From contig NZ_JBHRSS010000009.1 in the NCBI RefSeq assembly GCF_042643355.1, positions 1-64,000 of the forward strand: a DNA stretch of 64,000 bases, written 5' to 3'. Within the stretch, counting starts at the first letter, position 1. Each line of letters opens with the position of its first letter. A program made the position numbers and the translations under genes. Origin of the DNA: Salinisphaera aquimarina. GTDB taxonomy: Bacteria > Pseudomonadota > Gammaproteobacteria > Nevskiales > Salinisphaeraceae. Below are positions 53,196 through 61,382 of this stretch, piece after piece. The notes below the pieces were generated by a model. It saw only the letters and a program-made list of their open reading frames with translations, ran no database searches and was not told where the DNA came from.

Positions 53196-54374
53196 CTACG
53201 TGGTGGCGACCGCACGGTGGGGCTGGCGATCGTCCGGCGCGATCGCGCCATAGCCGACCACGCAGTCGCGGCCCCGGCGCTTGGCCTCGTAGAGCGCCTG
53301 ATCGGCGTCGTGGATCAGCAGGTCGATATCCGGCGTGGCGCCGGGCTCGAACACCGATACCCCGATGCTCACGGTCAGCTTGATCGTCGGCGCGTGTTCG
53401 AACTCGGCGACAAAGGGATGCGCCACCACCGCGGCCCGCATGCGTTCGGCGATGAGATCGGCCCCACGGGCGCCGGTTTCCTGCAGAAACACGACGAATT
53501 CCTCACCGCCGTAGCGGGCGATCAGATCGCTCTCGCGAACCAGCGGCAGCAGCGTATCCACCACATGTTTTATCGCGTCATCGCCGACATGGTGTCCATA
53601 GCTGTCGTTGATCGACTTGAATCGATCGACGTCGATGAACAACAGGCTGGCCGGATCCCGGTTGCGGTGATGACGGGCGAGATGACGCGCCCCTTCACCG
53701 AGAAAATGACGCCGATTGGCGATCTGGGTCAACCCGTCGGTGACCGCCTGCTTCTCCACCTGACGGCGATAGGAAAACACGTTCCAGTACAGATACTCGA
53801 AGAACAGCAGGATGAACACAACCGGCACGAAGCCCATCCACACATAGGCGTTGTAGATGCCCCAGTCCACGCCGAAGGAAAGACCCAGGAACCAGGCCAG
53901 CACCGGCAGTATCGCCGGCAGCGCGAGCACCAGCACGGCGAAACCGAACGGCTGCGCCAGTACCAGAAACGGGCCGAAGATATAGCCGTAGAGGATCCCG
54001 CCCATGCCGTAAGCCGATCCGTTATGCAGCATGGAAAGAATCTGCAAAAACGTGATCTCCACGAACAGCGGCGTCACCAGCGCCGCAATACGCGCGGTTT
54101 TCGAGTGAATACCCCGACGATTGGCCATCGCCCACCCCAGCACTGCCAGGGACTCCACGATCCGCAACCAGGCCGTGCCGAGCGCATTGGCCGGATCGAT
54201 GGCGTAATCCCAGATGATCGCAGCGACGAGAAATACGGCCGCCAGCAGGATGGCGAGGCGCGAAAAATCGCCGATATCGACCGCCTTGGCGCTCAGATAT
54301 TCGGGGTCCTGGGTCGCTCGCAGGAAATCCGCCAATCGGCGGTAGCCGAGTCGGCGGTGCACGTCCAATAACAA
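53196..54374 (-). CDS. Membrane diguanylate cyclase (GGDEF)
   Basis: This 392-residue enzyme makes cyclic di-GMP. The N-terminal half has about six transmembrane helices (for example LAILLAAVFLVAAIIW, FGFAVLVLALPAILPVLAW). The C-terminal GGDEF domain has VTDGLTQIANRRHF, DVDRFKSINDSYGH and the active-site RYGGEEF. The inhibitory RxxD site is intact (RESD, five residues before GGEEF). The start is a TTG at 54374 with a very strong GGGGAGGGGG site just upstream. A clear terminator lies beyond the stop. The signal sensed is unknown. Confidence 0.9.
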   Translation of the reverse strand: MLLDVHRRLGYRRLADFLRATQDPEYLSAKAVDIGDFSRLAILLAAVFLVAAIIWDYAIDPANALGTAWLRIVESLAVLGWAMANRRGIHSKTARIAALVTPLFVEITFLQILSMLHNGSAYGMGGILYGYIFGPFLVLAQPFGFAVLVLALPAILPVLAWFLGLSFGVDWGIYNAYVWMGFVPVVFILLFFEYLYWNVFSYRRQVEKQAVTDGLTQIANRRHFLGEGARHLARHHRNRDPASLLFIDVDRFKSINDSYGHHVGDDAIKHVVDTLLPLVRESDLIARYGGEEFVVFLQETGARGADLIAERMRAAVVAHPFVAEFEHAPTIKLTVSIGVSVFEPGATPDIDLLIHDADQALYEAKRRGRDCVVGYGAIAPDDRQPHRAVATT

Positions 54375-54641
54375 ATCACCCCCTCCCCTTCATCCCCTGC
54401 CCGTACTGCCAGCCGCGAATTCCCCTTGCCCGCGCTTGCACCGATGACTCGACGCCGTCCGGCCCCGGCCCGTGGTTTATCGACTATTCAACAGATTACA
54501 CCAGCGATGCCGATTTGACCCGTGCGCACACCGCAGGCGCGAAATCTCATCGCAGGGGCTCCAGCGACGCAACCCGGAGGCGCTCGGCCGCGCATGGCGA
54601 CAGCTGCCTCCGAGACCCCGGGCGGCCCGGTCGGGCCGATG
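54375..54641. other. Gap between the two cyclase genes, with a GC-rich stem-loop
   Basis: This 267-base gap contains the promoter region of the membrane cyclase, which I cannot resolve. A perfect stem-loop lies at 54623-54638 (CGGCCCG and CGGGCCG around a 2-base loop), just beyond the stop of the PAS-GGDEF gene. It may be that gene's terminator, although no T-run follows. Confidence 0.4.
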
Positions 54642-56375
54642 CTATTTGGCGGCCCGATCGCAGGCATCGTCATCGCGCCGTCGCCAGGGGTGAGCGACCG
54701 AATCATGAAAATGATAACGGCCCCGGCCGGCCGCCTTGGCGACATACAAGGCGGCATCCGCATGGATCAACGCAGCCTCCATCGAGGCAAGCGTCGGATC
54801 GAGAGCCGCGACGCCCACGCTGACTCCGGCAAAGCGGGTAGCGCTTCCAGCGGGTGTTCTCTCCTGTTCGGCGGCGGCGATCAGTTTGTTGGCGATGGTC
54901 TCCACATCATCGACGGCCTTGGCATGAATGATCGCCGCAAACTCGTCCCCCCCGAGACGGGCGAGTACATCGCTGTCTCGCAGAATAGCGCGAAACGAGC
55001 GCGCCACACGACGCAGAACCTCGTCACCCGCGGAATGACCGCAGTTGTCGTTGATCTGCTTGAATTCATCCATATCCAGATAGAGAACGAAGATATGCGC
55101 CATGCCAGCGCGTACGCGCCGCCACGCGGCTTCGAGCGCCTGTTCGAAACCGCGCCGATTAAGCAGACCGGTGAGCGGATCATGGCTGGCCTGATGCACC
55201 AGATCCTCGGTCATTCGGCGTATTTCGCTGATGTCCTGGAACACGAAAACAGCCCCGCATACCCGGCCCTCCTCATCGTGAATAGGCGAGATCGAGTCGG
55301 CGATCGACAGATAGGCGCCATCACTGCGGCGTAGCCGGGTAAAGATCGGCACGCGTATCCGCTGTCCGTGACGCAACACCTGGCCAACCGGGTCGGGCAC
55401 GCGACGCCGGCTGGCGGCCTCGTAGAGACGGAACCGGCTGGAAAAACGCGCGTTGATCATGTCACCAGCGTCGCAGCCGAGCAACGCACAGGCGGCCGAA
55501 TTGACTTCGGTTATCTGCCCGTCACGGTCGACGCGCACCAGGCCTTCGCCAATGGCTTCGAAAGTGATTTCCGCCATTTCCCGCGCCTGAAAGATGGCAC
55601 GCTCGGCACGTTTGCGTTCGCGGATATCAGACAGCGTTCCAAGCATGCGATCGCCGGCATCATCCTCAGCCGGTCGACAGGCCGCCTCCTGAACCCATAT
55701 CTCCGGAATATCCGGCAGGCACAGCCGATACTCACTGACATAGGCCTCGGTCTGACCCGCCAGATAGGCTTCCAGCCGTTGCTGGCGCACCTTGCGATCG
55801 TCCGGGTGGATGTATTCGAGCCATTGCTCGGCCGGAATCTCGATATCATGGTCGCGGCTGGCGCCGACATATTCGGCGATGGCACCGGCTACCCTATAGG
55901 CCACGGGATCGAAGTCGATCAATGCGAGGCCCGCGTTTTCGCTGGCAAGCCGCCAGCGCCGGCTCTGCTGCTCGAGTTCGCGCTGTTGCCGTGCTTCGCG
56001 CTCGATGCGCTCCACGGTGGCTTCATGGATATCGAAAAAAGCACCGGCAAGCACCGGCATCATGCCGGGTCGCGGCTCCACCTGAGCGACCGAGTGAACA
56101 TACCGCAGTTGCCCGTTCGAACGTCGCAGCAGGAGCGTCAGGCTCCAGCCACTGCCCTGCTCGATGGCCTTTACGATGGCTTTACGGACGTTCGCGCGCG
56201 ATTCCGGCTCGTAGAAATCGGCCACGGTCTCCGGCGTCGGCGTGTAATCGGCCGGATCGACGTCGTGAATCCGGTAGATGCCCTTCGACCACCAGATCCG
56301 GCGGGTCTGCAGGTCATACCACCAGGTGCCGCCCAGCGCATGCCGCTCCAGGACGTCGATAGCGATTTGTTCCAT
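54642..56375 (-). CDS. PAS-domain diguanylate cyclase (soluble)
   Basis: This 577-residue protein has no transmembrane segments. Three PAS/PAC modules are visible: about 10-130 (TWWYDLQTRRIWWSKGIYRIHDV), 140-260, and 265-390 (AIGEGLVRVDRDGQITEVNSAACALLG, with IRVPIFTRLRRSDG). The GGDEF domain runs from about 395 and has HDPLTGLLNRRGF, DMDEFKQINDNCGHSAGDE, the inhibitory RDSD and RLGGDEF. It should be an active, product-inhibited cyclase responding to a cytoplasmic or redox signal. It starts three bases after the stop of a small upstream frame, so translation may be coupled. No EAL domain is present. Confidence 0.9.
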   Translation of the reverse strand: MEQIAIDVLERHALGGTWWYDLQTRRIWWSKGIYRIHDVDPADYTPTPETVADFYEPESRANVRKAIVKAIEQGSGWSLTLLLRRSNGQLRYVHSVAQVEPRPGMMPVLAGAFFDIHEATVERIEREARQQRELEQQSRRWRLASENAGLALIDFDPVAYRVAGAIAEYVGASRDHDIEIPAEQWLEYIHPDDRKVRQQRLEAYLAGQTEAYVSEYRLCLPDIPEIWVQEAACRPAEDDAGDRMLGTLSDIRERKRAERAIFQAREMAEITFEAIGEGLVRVDRDGQITEVNSAACALLGCDAGDMINARFSSRFRLYEAASRRRVPDPVGQVLRHGQRIRVPIFTRLRRSDGAYLSIADSISPIHDEEGRVCGAVFVFQDISEIRRMTEDLVHQASHDPLTGLLNRRGFEQALEAAWRRVRAGMAHIFVLYLDMDEFKQINDNCGHSAGDEVLRRVARSFRAILRDSDVLARLGGDEFAAIIHAKAVDDVETIANKLIAAAEQERTPAGSATRFAGVSVGVAALDPTLASMEAALIHADAALYVAKAAGRGRYHFHDSVAHPWRRRDDDACDRAAK

Positions 56376-56378
56376 GTC

Positions 56379-56603
56379 TCAAACCATCGCGTTGACCATA
56401 CCGATTGCCAAAATCCGTACATCCTCCGACACGGCAACGCCTGGGCCATGATCCGATACGGCCTCGACGTCCCGACAACCAAGAATATGGCGGGTTCGCG
56501 CATCGATCGCAACAATCAGGATATCCAGCGCCGCGCCGACCGGTGATGCTCCGGCCGACGCGAACCGGCCACAACAGGACTGAGCGGCCAGCTCGGTGGC
56601 CAT
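56379..56603 (-). CDS. Possible small protein upstream of the PAS-GGDEF gene
   Basis: This is a 74-residue frame ending in ILIVAIDARTRHILGCRDVEAVSDHG and VAVSEDVRILAIGMVNAMV. The composition looks protein-like rather than the Arg/Pro/Ala-rich pattern of chance frames in this genome. Its stop lies three bases before the cyclase ATG, which itself has no good ribosome binding site, so coupling is plausible. I recognise no family and see no ribosome binding site for this frame, so it may be spurious or a remnant of a larger gene. Confidence 0.35.
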   Translation of the reverse strand: MATELAAQSCCGRFASAGASPVGAALDILIVAIDARTRHILGCRDVEAVSDHGPGVAVSEDVRILAIGMVNAMV

Positions 56604-56663
56604 CTACGCGATCGGTAATCGGCCTAGTAGCAAAGTGGCCTGCATACAGCAGACAAGCTTGGA

Positions 56664-57644
56664 TCAATGTCCGGGCGGCTCCGACGGCAGTCGGGCGGCC
56701 AGTGCGCGCAGCTGATCGCGCCCCACGATATCGCGCGCACTCTGGGCCACTTCGATGCGCCTGTGGGCCGCGAAGCGGGTGTGTATCTCGGCGAGGTACT
56801 CATCCTGCTGGGCAACGCGTTCGGTGACGAAGGCGCTCGATGTGTCCGCCGGCCAGAGCCGATTGACGTAGATCGCACCCACCGGAATATGGGTATCGCG
56901 TAGCTGCTCGATAACGCGGGCGGTTTCCTCGATCGGCAGGCGTTCGGCGAGCATCACCGGATGGAACACCGCTTCGCCGTGCAAGCGCTGCCGGGCGGTG
57001 GCGAAGCGTTCGGCACGCTGGCGCAGCCGGGCGAGCACGCGATCCTCGCGCTCGGGCTCCTGAACCCCGGCCATGTTGCGCCACATGCCCTGCAGCTTGT
57101 TGACCTTCTGGCGCTGGCCGGCCAGCCCTTCGACCCAGGCGCCAAGCATCGACGGCAAGGTCAGCAGGCGCAGGGTATGACCGCTCGGCGCGGTATCGAA
57201 TACCACCGCGTCGAAGCGATCGGGGCACCAGGTCATGATATGGGTGAAGCGGTCGAACAACGCCGATTCCGCGGTACCGGGCGCCTGAACGGCGAGTTTC
57301 AGATGCCGATCGAGCGCGGGCAACACCGCTTTCGAGACCGCCGTTCTGGCATCCTCGCGAATCCCGGCGACATAGGCCTCGGCATCGGCCTGTGGATCAA
57401 TCTCCATGGCCCAGAGATTGTCACCGGCGGGCGTGGGTTCGTCGGTCAGCTTCGATTCGAGCAGGTCCGACACCGAGTGCGCCGGATCGGTGGAGACCAG
57501 CAGGGTGCGCTGGCCCTGTGCAGCGAGGCGCAGCGCATTGGCCGCCGCCAGCGTGGTCTTGCCGACCCCGCCCTTGCCGCCGAACAGATAGAAACGGGTG
57601 GGCAAATCACCGTGGGCATGATCGTCGCCGTGGCCGGCAGCCAT
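56664..57644 (-). CDS. ArsA/Get3-family ATPase, single domain
   Basis: This 326-residue P-loop ATPase of the ArsA/Get3 class starts with MAAGHGDDHAHGD, a His/Asp-rich N-terminus. It has the deviant Walker A FGGKGGVGKTT (21-31), the switch I STDPAHSVSDLL and the A-loop/switch II block VFDTAPSGHTLRLL. There is one ATPase half only, as in Get3. No arsB, arsC or arsR is nearby, so an arsenite pump is unlikely. The start is fixed by a one-base overlap (TGATG) with the cory-CC-star gene. Operon context with CstA suggests a role in targeting, metal handling or maturation of that transporter (inference). Confidence 0.85.
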   Translation of the reverse strand: MAAGHGDDHAHGDLPTRFYLFGGKGGVGKTTLAAANALRLAAQGQRTLLVSTDPAHSVSDLLESKLTDEPTPAGDNLWAMEIDPQADAEAYVAGIREDARTAVSKAVLPALDRHLKLAVQAPGTAESALFDRFTHIMTWCPDRFDAVVFDTAPSGHTLRLLTLPSMLGAWVEGLAGQRQKVNKLQGMWRNMAGVQEPEREDRVLARLRQRAERFATARQRLHGEAVFHPVMLAERLPIEETARVIEQLRDTHIPVGAIYVNRLWPADTSSAFVTERVAQQDEYLAEIHTRFAAHRRIEVAQSARDIVGRDQLRALAARLPSEPPGH

Positions 57645-57907
57645 CAGCAGCACACGCCGGCTTCGGGAAAATGCTCCATGCCCATGCGTTGATGCCAGCG
57701 ATGGAAGGCCTCGATCAGATCCGGATACAATTCGAGCGCGTAATAGTCGGCCGGCCCGGGAATACCCAGCGCCTCGAGAAAGAGCAATGCGACCAGCGCG
57801 TCCTCTTCCGCGCGCGCCTGGCGGGCGATACCGGCGCGCCAGGGCACCATGAACAGCGCGTCGTGATAATCGGCGACACGTTGCCACCAGCGCTTGTCAT
57901 CGGCCAT
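57644..57907 (-). CDS. Cory-CC-star protein (small, ends in Cys-Cys)
   Basis: This 87-residue protein is rich in aromatic residues (KRWWQRVADYHDALFMVPW) and ends GVCC, a terminal Cys-Cys that gives the family its name. Such proteins are reported next to ArsA-like ATPases. The small partners of CstA/BtsT transporters in E. coli (YbdD/YjiX) also end in Cys-Cys and have a PDYDNYVEHM block recalling PADYYALELYPD here. This points to a common function as a CstA accessory. An in-frame ATG at 57943 would add 12 residues; I prefer 57907. Confidence 0.7.
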   Translation of the reverse strand: MADDKRWWQRVADYHDALFMVPWRAGIARQARAEEDALVALLFLEALGIPGPADYYALELYPDLIEAFHRWHQRMGMEHFPEAGVCC

Positions 57908-57955
57908 GAGCGGTCCACGTTTGCAAACTTGAAGGTCCAGCATAACGCTGGCGGA

Positions 57956-58426
57956 TCAGGCGTCGAGTCGAGCACCGAGCCGGTCGAGTACCGTCTGGAC
58001 GACTTCGACGCTGGTCGGCAGGCGGCCCGCGAACAACGTCTCGCCGTCGAGCACGATCGCCACCGGCGAGCCGGCCCGGGCAATGGAACGCAGCGTCGCG
58101 CCCACGCCCAGACCATGGCTGCGCGCAGCGCGCCAGACCGCCGGGTAGAGCCAGACCGCGTTGCGTGGATCGACCACGACCAGATCGAGATCGGGGGCCG
58201 CCTCGATCAGCGCCCGGTAGATCTCGCCGATCTGCTCCATGCGCCGTCGGCTGTGGCTGAAATCGGCCGCCCCGCCCAGTTCCGTATGACAGCCGCCGAG
58301 ACGGCCGCAGCAGCCTGAGCCACTGTGCTGTGAATCCTGTTCACGTACCAGAATGGCCTGATGATGGCGCGTACCCGCCTGCCGCCCGCTACGGGTATCG
58401 TGGGCAGGCAGGTGCGCGGCGTTCAT
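57956..58426 (-). CDS. Uncharacterised protein with a CCx5C cluster, between cstA and cory-CC-star
   Basis: I do not recognise this 156-residue protein. The N-terminal third carries Cys39, Cys40 and Cys46 (GCCGRLGGCHTE), with histidines close by (HHQ, QHSG, HTE), which looks like a metal- or cluster-binding loop. The rest is an alpha/beta domain (LDLVVVDPRNAVWLYPAVW, PVAIVLDGETLFAGRLPT) with a thioredoxin-like or Rossmann-like rhythm. The ATG at 58426 overlaps the cstA stop (ATGA), so it is coupled to cstA, and the ArsA-like and cory-CC-star genes follow. Function is unknown; the operon suggests a shared task. Confidence 0.65.
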   Translation of the reverse strand: MNAAHLPAHDTRSGRQAGTRHHQAILVREQDSQHSGSGCCGRLGGCHTELGGAADFSHSRRRMEQIGEIYRALIEAAPDLDLVVVDPRNAVWLYPAVWRAARSHGLGVGATLRSIARAGSPVAIVLDGETLFAGRLPTSVEVVQTVLDRLGARLDA

Positions 58427-60138
58427 CGTTGCGCGGTCTGCGCCTGGCGGGCGTTGTCGTGGCGGACACGGTTGAACGCCGTGAACGCCTCCACAACCAG
58501 CCACGCGGCGAGCACGAAGATGGCGGCATCCATGACCAGCAGCAGCCAGTCGCCCTTGGCAAAGAAATCCTCCAGATTGAGAATCAGCGCCCAGGTGGTC
58601 ATGAACAGCAGGAACACCAGCGGAATGAGTGCGGCCAGCGGATTGCGATTGCGCGCCAGCAGCCACACGCCGATCACCGAAAGCGCCAGTCCGGCGGTGA
58701 GCTGGTTGGTGGTACCGAACAGCGTCCACAGGCGCCCGAACGCGAAACCCTTGCCACCGGCGCTGTCGCCGCCGGGCACCAGCGCCAGCGCCAGCGGCAC
58801 CAGTACCGCGAGCGTGGTCAGCAGGTTGACCCGGCCCGACAACGCCTTGATACCGGCGAGTTCGCTGATTTCCTCGAGGATATAGCGCTGCAGGCGAACC
58901 CCGGTATCCATGGTGGTGCCGGCGAACGTGATCACCACCACCGCCGCGAACGTGGAGCCCAGCGCCGCCGGAATACCGAGATTGCTCAGAAAATGGCCGG
59001 TGCCGTTGACGAAGTTGCCCAGCGCCCCGCCGGATGCGGCGCCGAAATCGGCATACGCACTATTCCAGTCGCCGGCCGCGCCCAGACCCGCGGTACAGGC
59101 CAGGATCGCGGCCAGCGCCAGCGCGCCCTCACCGAGCGCGCCGCCGTAGCCGACGAAACGGGCTTCGGGCTCCTTGTCCAACTGCTTGGACGTGGTGCCC
59201 GAGGCCACCAGGCTGTGAAACCCCGAGATCGCGCCACAGGCAACGGTGATGAACAGGTACGGGAACCAGTTCGGCGAGCCTTCGGCGATGTTGTGGTTGA
59301 CCGCGGGTGCCGTGACCGTATCCCAGCCTACGAGCACACCGAGGAAGATCACGAACAGCGCGACCAGCAGCTGCTGGCCGTTGATGTAGTCACGCGGCTG
59401 CAGCAGCATCCAAACCGGCAGACGCGAGGCGATCCAGGTATAGGCAAAGATCAGGATGATCCAGGTCGTGCGTACCGACAGGCCGACCGCGTCGGCGATG
59501 CCGTCCACATACAACGGATAGGCCTGGCCGATCGGAATCGCGATATACAGCAGCAGCAGCCCGATGATCGAGGGAATGATGATCGAGCGGCCCAGCCGGT
59601 AGGCCCACTGGCCAATGAAGATGGCGATCGGGATGACGATCAGCGCCGGGATCACCGCCCCGGGATTCTTCATGAACAGAATCGCCATCACCACGCCGAA
59701 CACCGCATTCACCAGCGTGAGCAGGAAAAAGATGATGAGCAGGAACAGGGTACTGGCGCGCGCGCTGATGACCTTGCCGGAGAGCGTGCCGATGTTCTGG
59801 CCGCGGTTGCGCGCGGAGACCACGATCGAGCCGAAATCATGTACGCCGGCGGCGAAGATCGTGCCCAGAATCACCCAGGTCAGGGCCGGCAGCCAACCCC
59901 AGTACACCGCAATGGCCGGGCCCACGATCGGCGCCGCGCCGGCGACCGAGGTGAAATGATGGCCCAGCAGGACGTGCTTGTGGGTCGGCACGAAGTCGAC
60001 GCCATCACGCAGTTCGTGGGCCGGTGTGACGAAGTTCGGGTCCAGCCGATAGATCTTTTCCGCCAGATAGCGGGAATAGAATCGGTAGCCCAGATAAAAG
60101 GCGACCAAGGTGATCACGATCAGAAAAAATGCCGGCAT
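58423..60138 (-). CDS. cstA: CstA-family carbon starvation/pyruvate or peptide transporter
   Basis: This 571-residue membrane protein of the CstA/BtsT family has about 16 helices. Diagnostic blocks are LGHHFTSVAGAAPIVGPAIAVYWGWLPALTWVILG near the N-terminus (seen as GHHFTSVAGAAPI and GPAIAVYWGW), GVHDFGSIVVSARNRG, and FHSLVASGTTSKQLDKE. The family imports pyruvate or peptides under carbon limitation. The ATG at 60138 is chosen for GGGAG five bases upstream. It leads a four-gene operon with a Cys-cluster protein, cory-CC-star and an ArsA-like ATPase, in place of the usual small YbdD/YjiX partner. Confidence 0.9.
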   Translation of the reverse strand: MPAFFLIVITLVAFYLGYRFYSRYLAEKIYRLDPNFVTPAHELRDGVDFVPTHKHVLLGHHFTSVAGAAPIVGPAIAVYWGWLPALTWVILGTIFAAGVHDFGSIVVSARNRGQNIGTLSGKVISARASTLFLLIIFFLLTLVNAVFGVVMAILFMKNPGAVIPALIVIPIAIFIGQWAYRLGRSIIIPSIIGLLLLYIAIPIGQAYPLYVDGIADAVGLSVRTTWIILIFAYTWIASRLPVWMLLQPRDYINGQQLLVALFVIFLGVLVGWDTVTAPAVNHNIAEGSPNWFPYLFITVACGAISGFHSLVASGTTSKQLDKEPEARFVGYGGALGEGALALAAILACTAGLGAAGDWNSAYADFGAASGGALGNFVNGTGHFLSNLGIPAALGSTFAAVVVITFAGTTMDTGVRLQRYILEEISELAGIKALSGRVNLLTTLAVLVPLALALVPGGDSAGGKGFAFGRLWTLFGTTNQLTAGLALSVIGVWLLARNRNPLAALIPLVFLLFMTTWALILNLEDFFAKGDWLLLVMDAAIFVLAAWLVVEAFTAFNRVRHDNARQAQTAQR

Positions 60139-60272
60139 GACGTCTCCCACGATGCGCTCTGCGGGCGCTTATAGATTCCGTGGAGTCTAGCAACGCGCCG
60201 CGATCGGTTACCACTCTACGATTGTCTCAAGGCGAGGGCCGTTACCGTTTCAAGCAACGCCGCGGCGCGGGC

Positions 60273-61382
60273 CTATTTCGTACCGCAAGCCGAGCAGGCC
60301 GGGTCGGCTGGAATCTGCAGACTGCGCCAGCGATGCGTTTTCGCGTCCAGGGTCAGCACGCGCCCGGTCAGCGTTTCGGGTATGCCGACGAGCAGCTTGA
60401 GCGCTTCCAGCGCCTGTAGCGTGCCGACCAGGCCGGGGACCACGCCGAGCACGCCCGCTTCCGCGCAGGTCGGCGCGCTGCCCGCCGGCGGCGCGCTGGC
60501 GAACAGGCAGCGATAACAGGGCCGGCCACCGGCCGGAAAAACACCGACCTGGCCCGAAAAGCGCTCGACCGCGCCATAGACCAGCGCCACGTTCGCCGCC
60601 ACGCAGGCATCGTTGATGGCATAGCGCGCGTTGAAATTATCCGAACCATCGAGGACCAGATCGTAGCCTTCGACCAGTTCAGCCGCGTTGTCGGTCGTCA
60701 CGCGCGCCTCGATCGGCTCGATATCGATAGCCGGGTTGAGCCCGGTCAGCGTAGCGAATGCCGAGCGCACCTTGGGCTGACCGACGCTGACATCGCGGTG
60801 CAGGATCTGGCGATGCAGATTGGAGCGATCCACCGTGTCGTGATCGACGATCGCCAGATGGCCCACCCCGGCGGCTGCCAGATAAAGCGCGGCCGGCGAA
60901 CCCAGCCCGCCGGCGCCGATCACGAGCACACGGGCATCGCGCAGTTTCGTCTGTCCGGCCTCGCCGACCTCGGGCAGGGTGAGCTGGCGGGCATAGCGGG
61001 CACGATCGGCATTGTCGAGCATGGCGGGGGTTTCGAACGCCAGCCCGGCGTCCTTCCAGGCATCGAAACCGCCGTCGACCGAGCGCACGTCGGTATAGCC
61101 CAGTCCGCGCAATTGATCAGCGGCCAGCAACGAACGCGACCCGGAGGCGCACAGCAGCAGGATCGTATCGTCGGCGGCCGCCCCTTCGGACTCCAGTCGC
61201 ATCTCCAGAAAACCGCGCCCCAGCGCCTTTGCGCCGGTGGGCGTGCCCTGGGCGATTTCATCGGCCTCGCGGATATCGACAAGCCAGGCGCCGTCTGCCC
61301 GCAACCGATTCGCCTGCACCGGGTCTACCGGCGGCATGGACTCGCGCAACTGCGCCAGACGATCACGAACCGAAATACTCAC
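60273..61382 (-). CDS. moeB: MoeB/ThiF-type adenylyltransferase with an N-terminal rhodanese domain
   Basis: This 369-residue protein joins a rhodanese domain (residues about 17-115, active Cys78 in LLLCASGSRS) to an E1-like adenylation domain (GAGGLGSPAALYLA at 156-169, DGSDNFNARYAIND, zinc cysteines CYRCLF and CSACGTK). It should adenylate MoaD or ThiS C-termini for molybdopterin or thiamine synthesis and may also supply sulphur. In MOCS3-type proteins the rhodanese is C-terminal, so the order is reversed here. Its ATG overlaps the rmuC stop by four bases. Confidence 0.88.
   Translation of the reverse strand: MSISVRDRLAQLRESMPPVDPVQANRLRADGAWLVDIREADEIAQGTPTGAKALGRGFLEMRLESEGAAADDTILLLCASGSRSLLAADQLRGLGYTDVRSVDGGFDAWKDAGLAFETPAMLDNADRARYARQLTLPEVGEAGQTKLRDARVLVIGAGGLGSPAALYLAAAGVGHLAIVDHDTVDRSNLHRQILHRDVSVGQPKVRSAFATLTGLNPAIDIEPIEARVTTDNAAELVEGYDLVLDGSDNFNARYAINDACVAANVALVYGAVERFSGQVGVFPAGGRPCYRCLFASAPPAGSAPTCAEAGVLGVVPGLVGTLQALEALKLLVGIPETLTGRVLTLDAKTHRWRSLQIPADPACSACGTK

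Noticed and set aside
56664..57644. Arsenite-efflux ATPase
   Set aside because: Only one ATPase half is present and there is no arsB, arsC, arsD or arsR; the operon partner is CstA.
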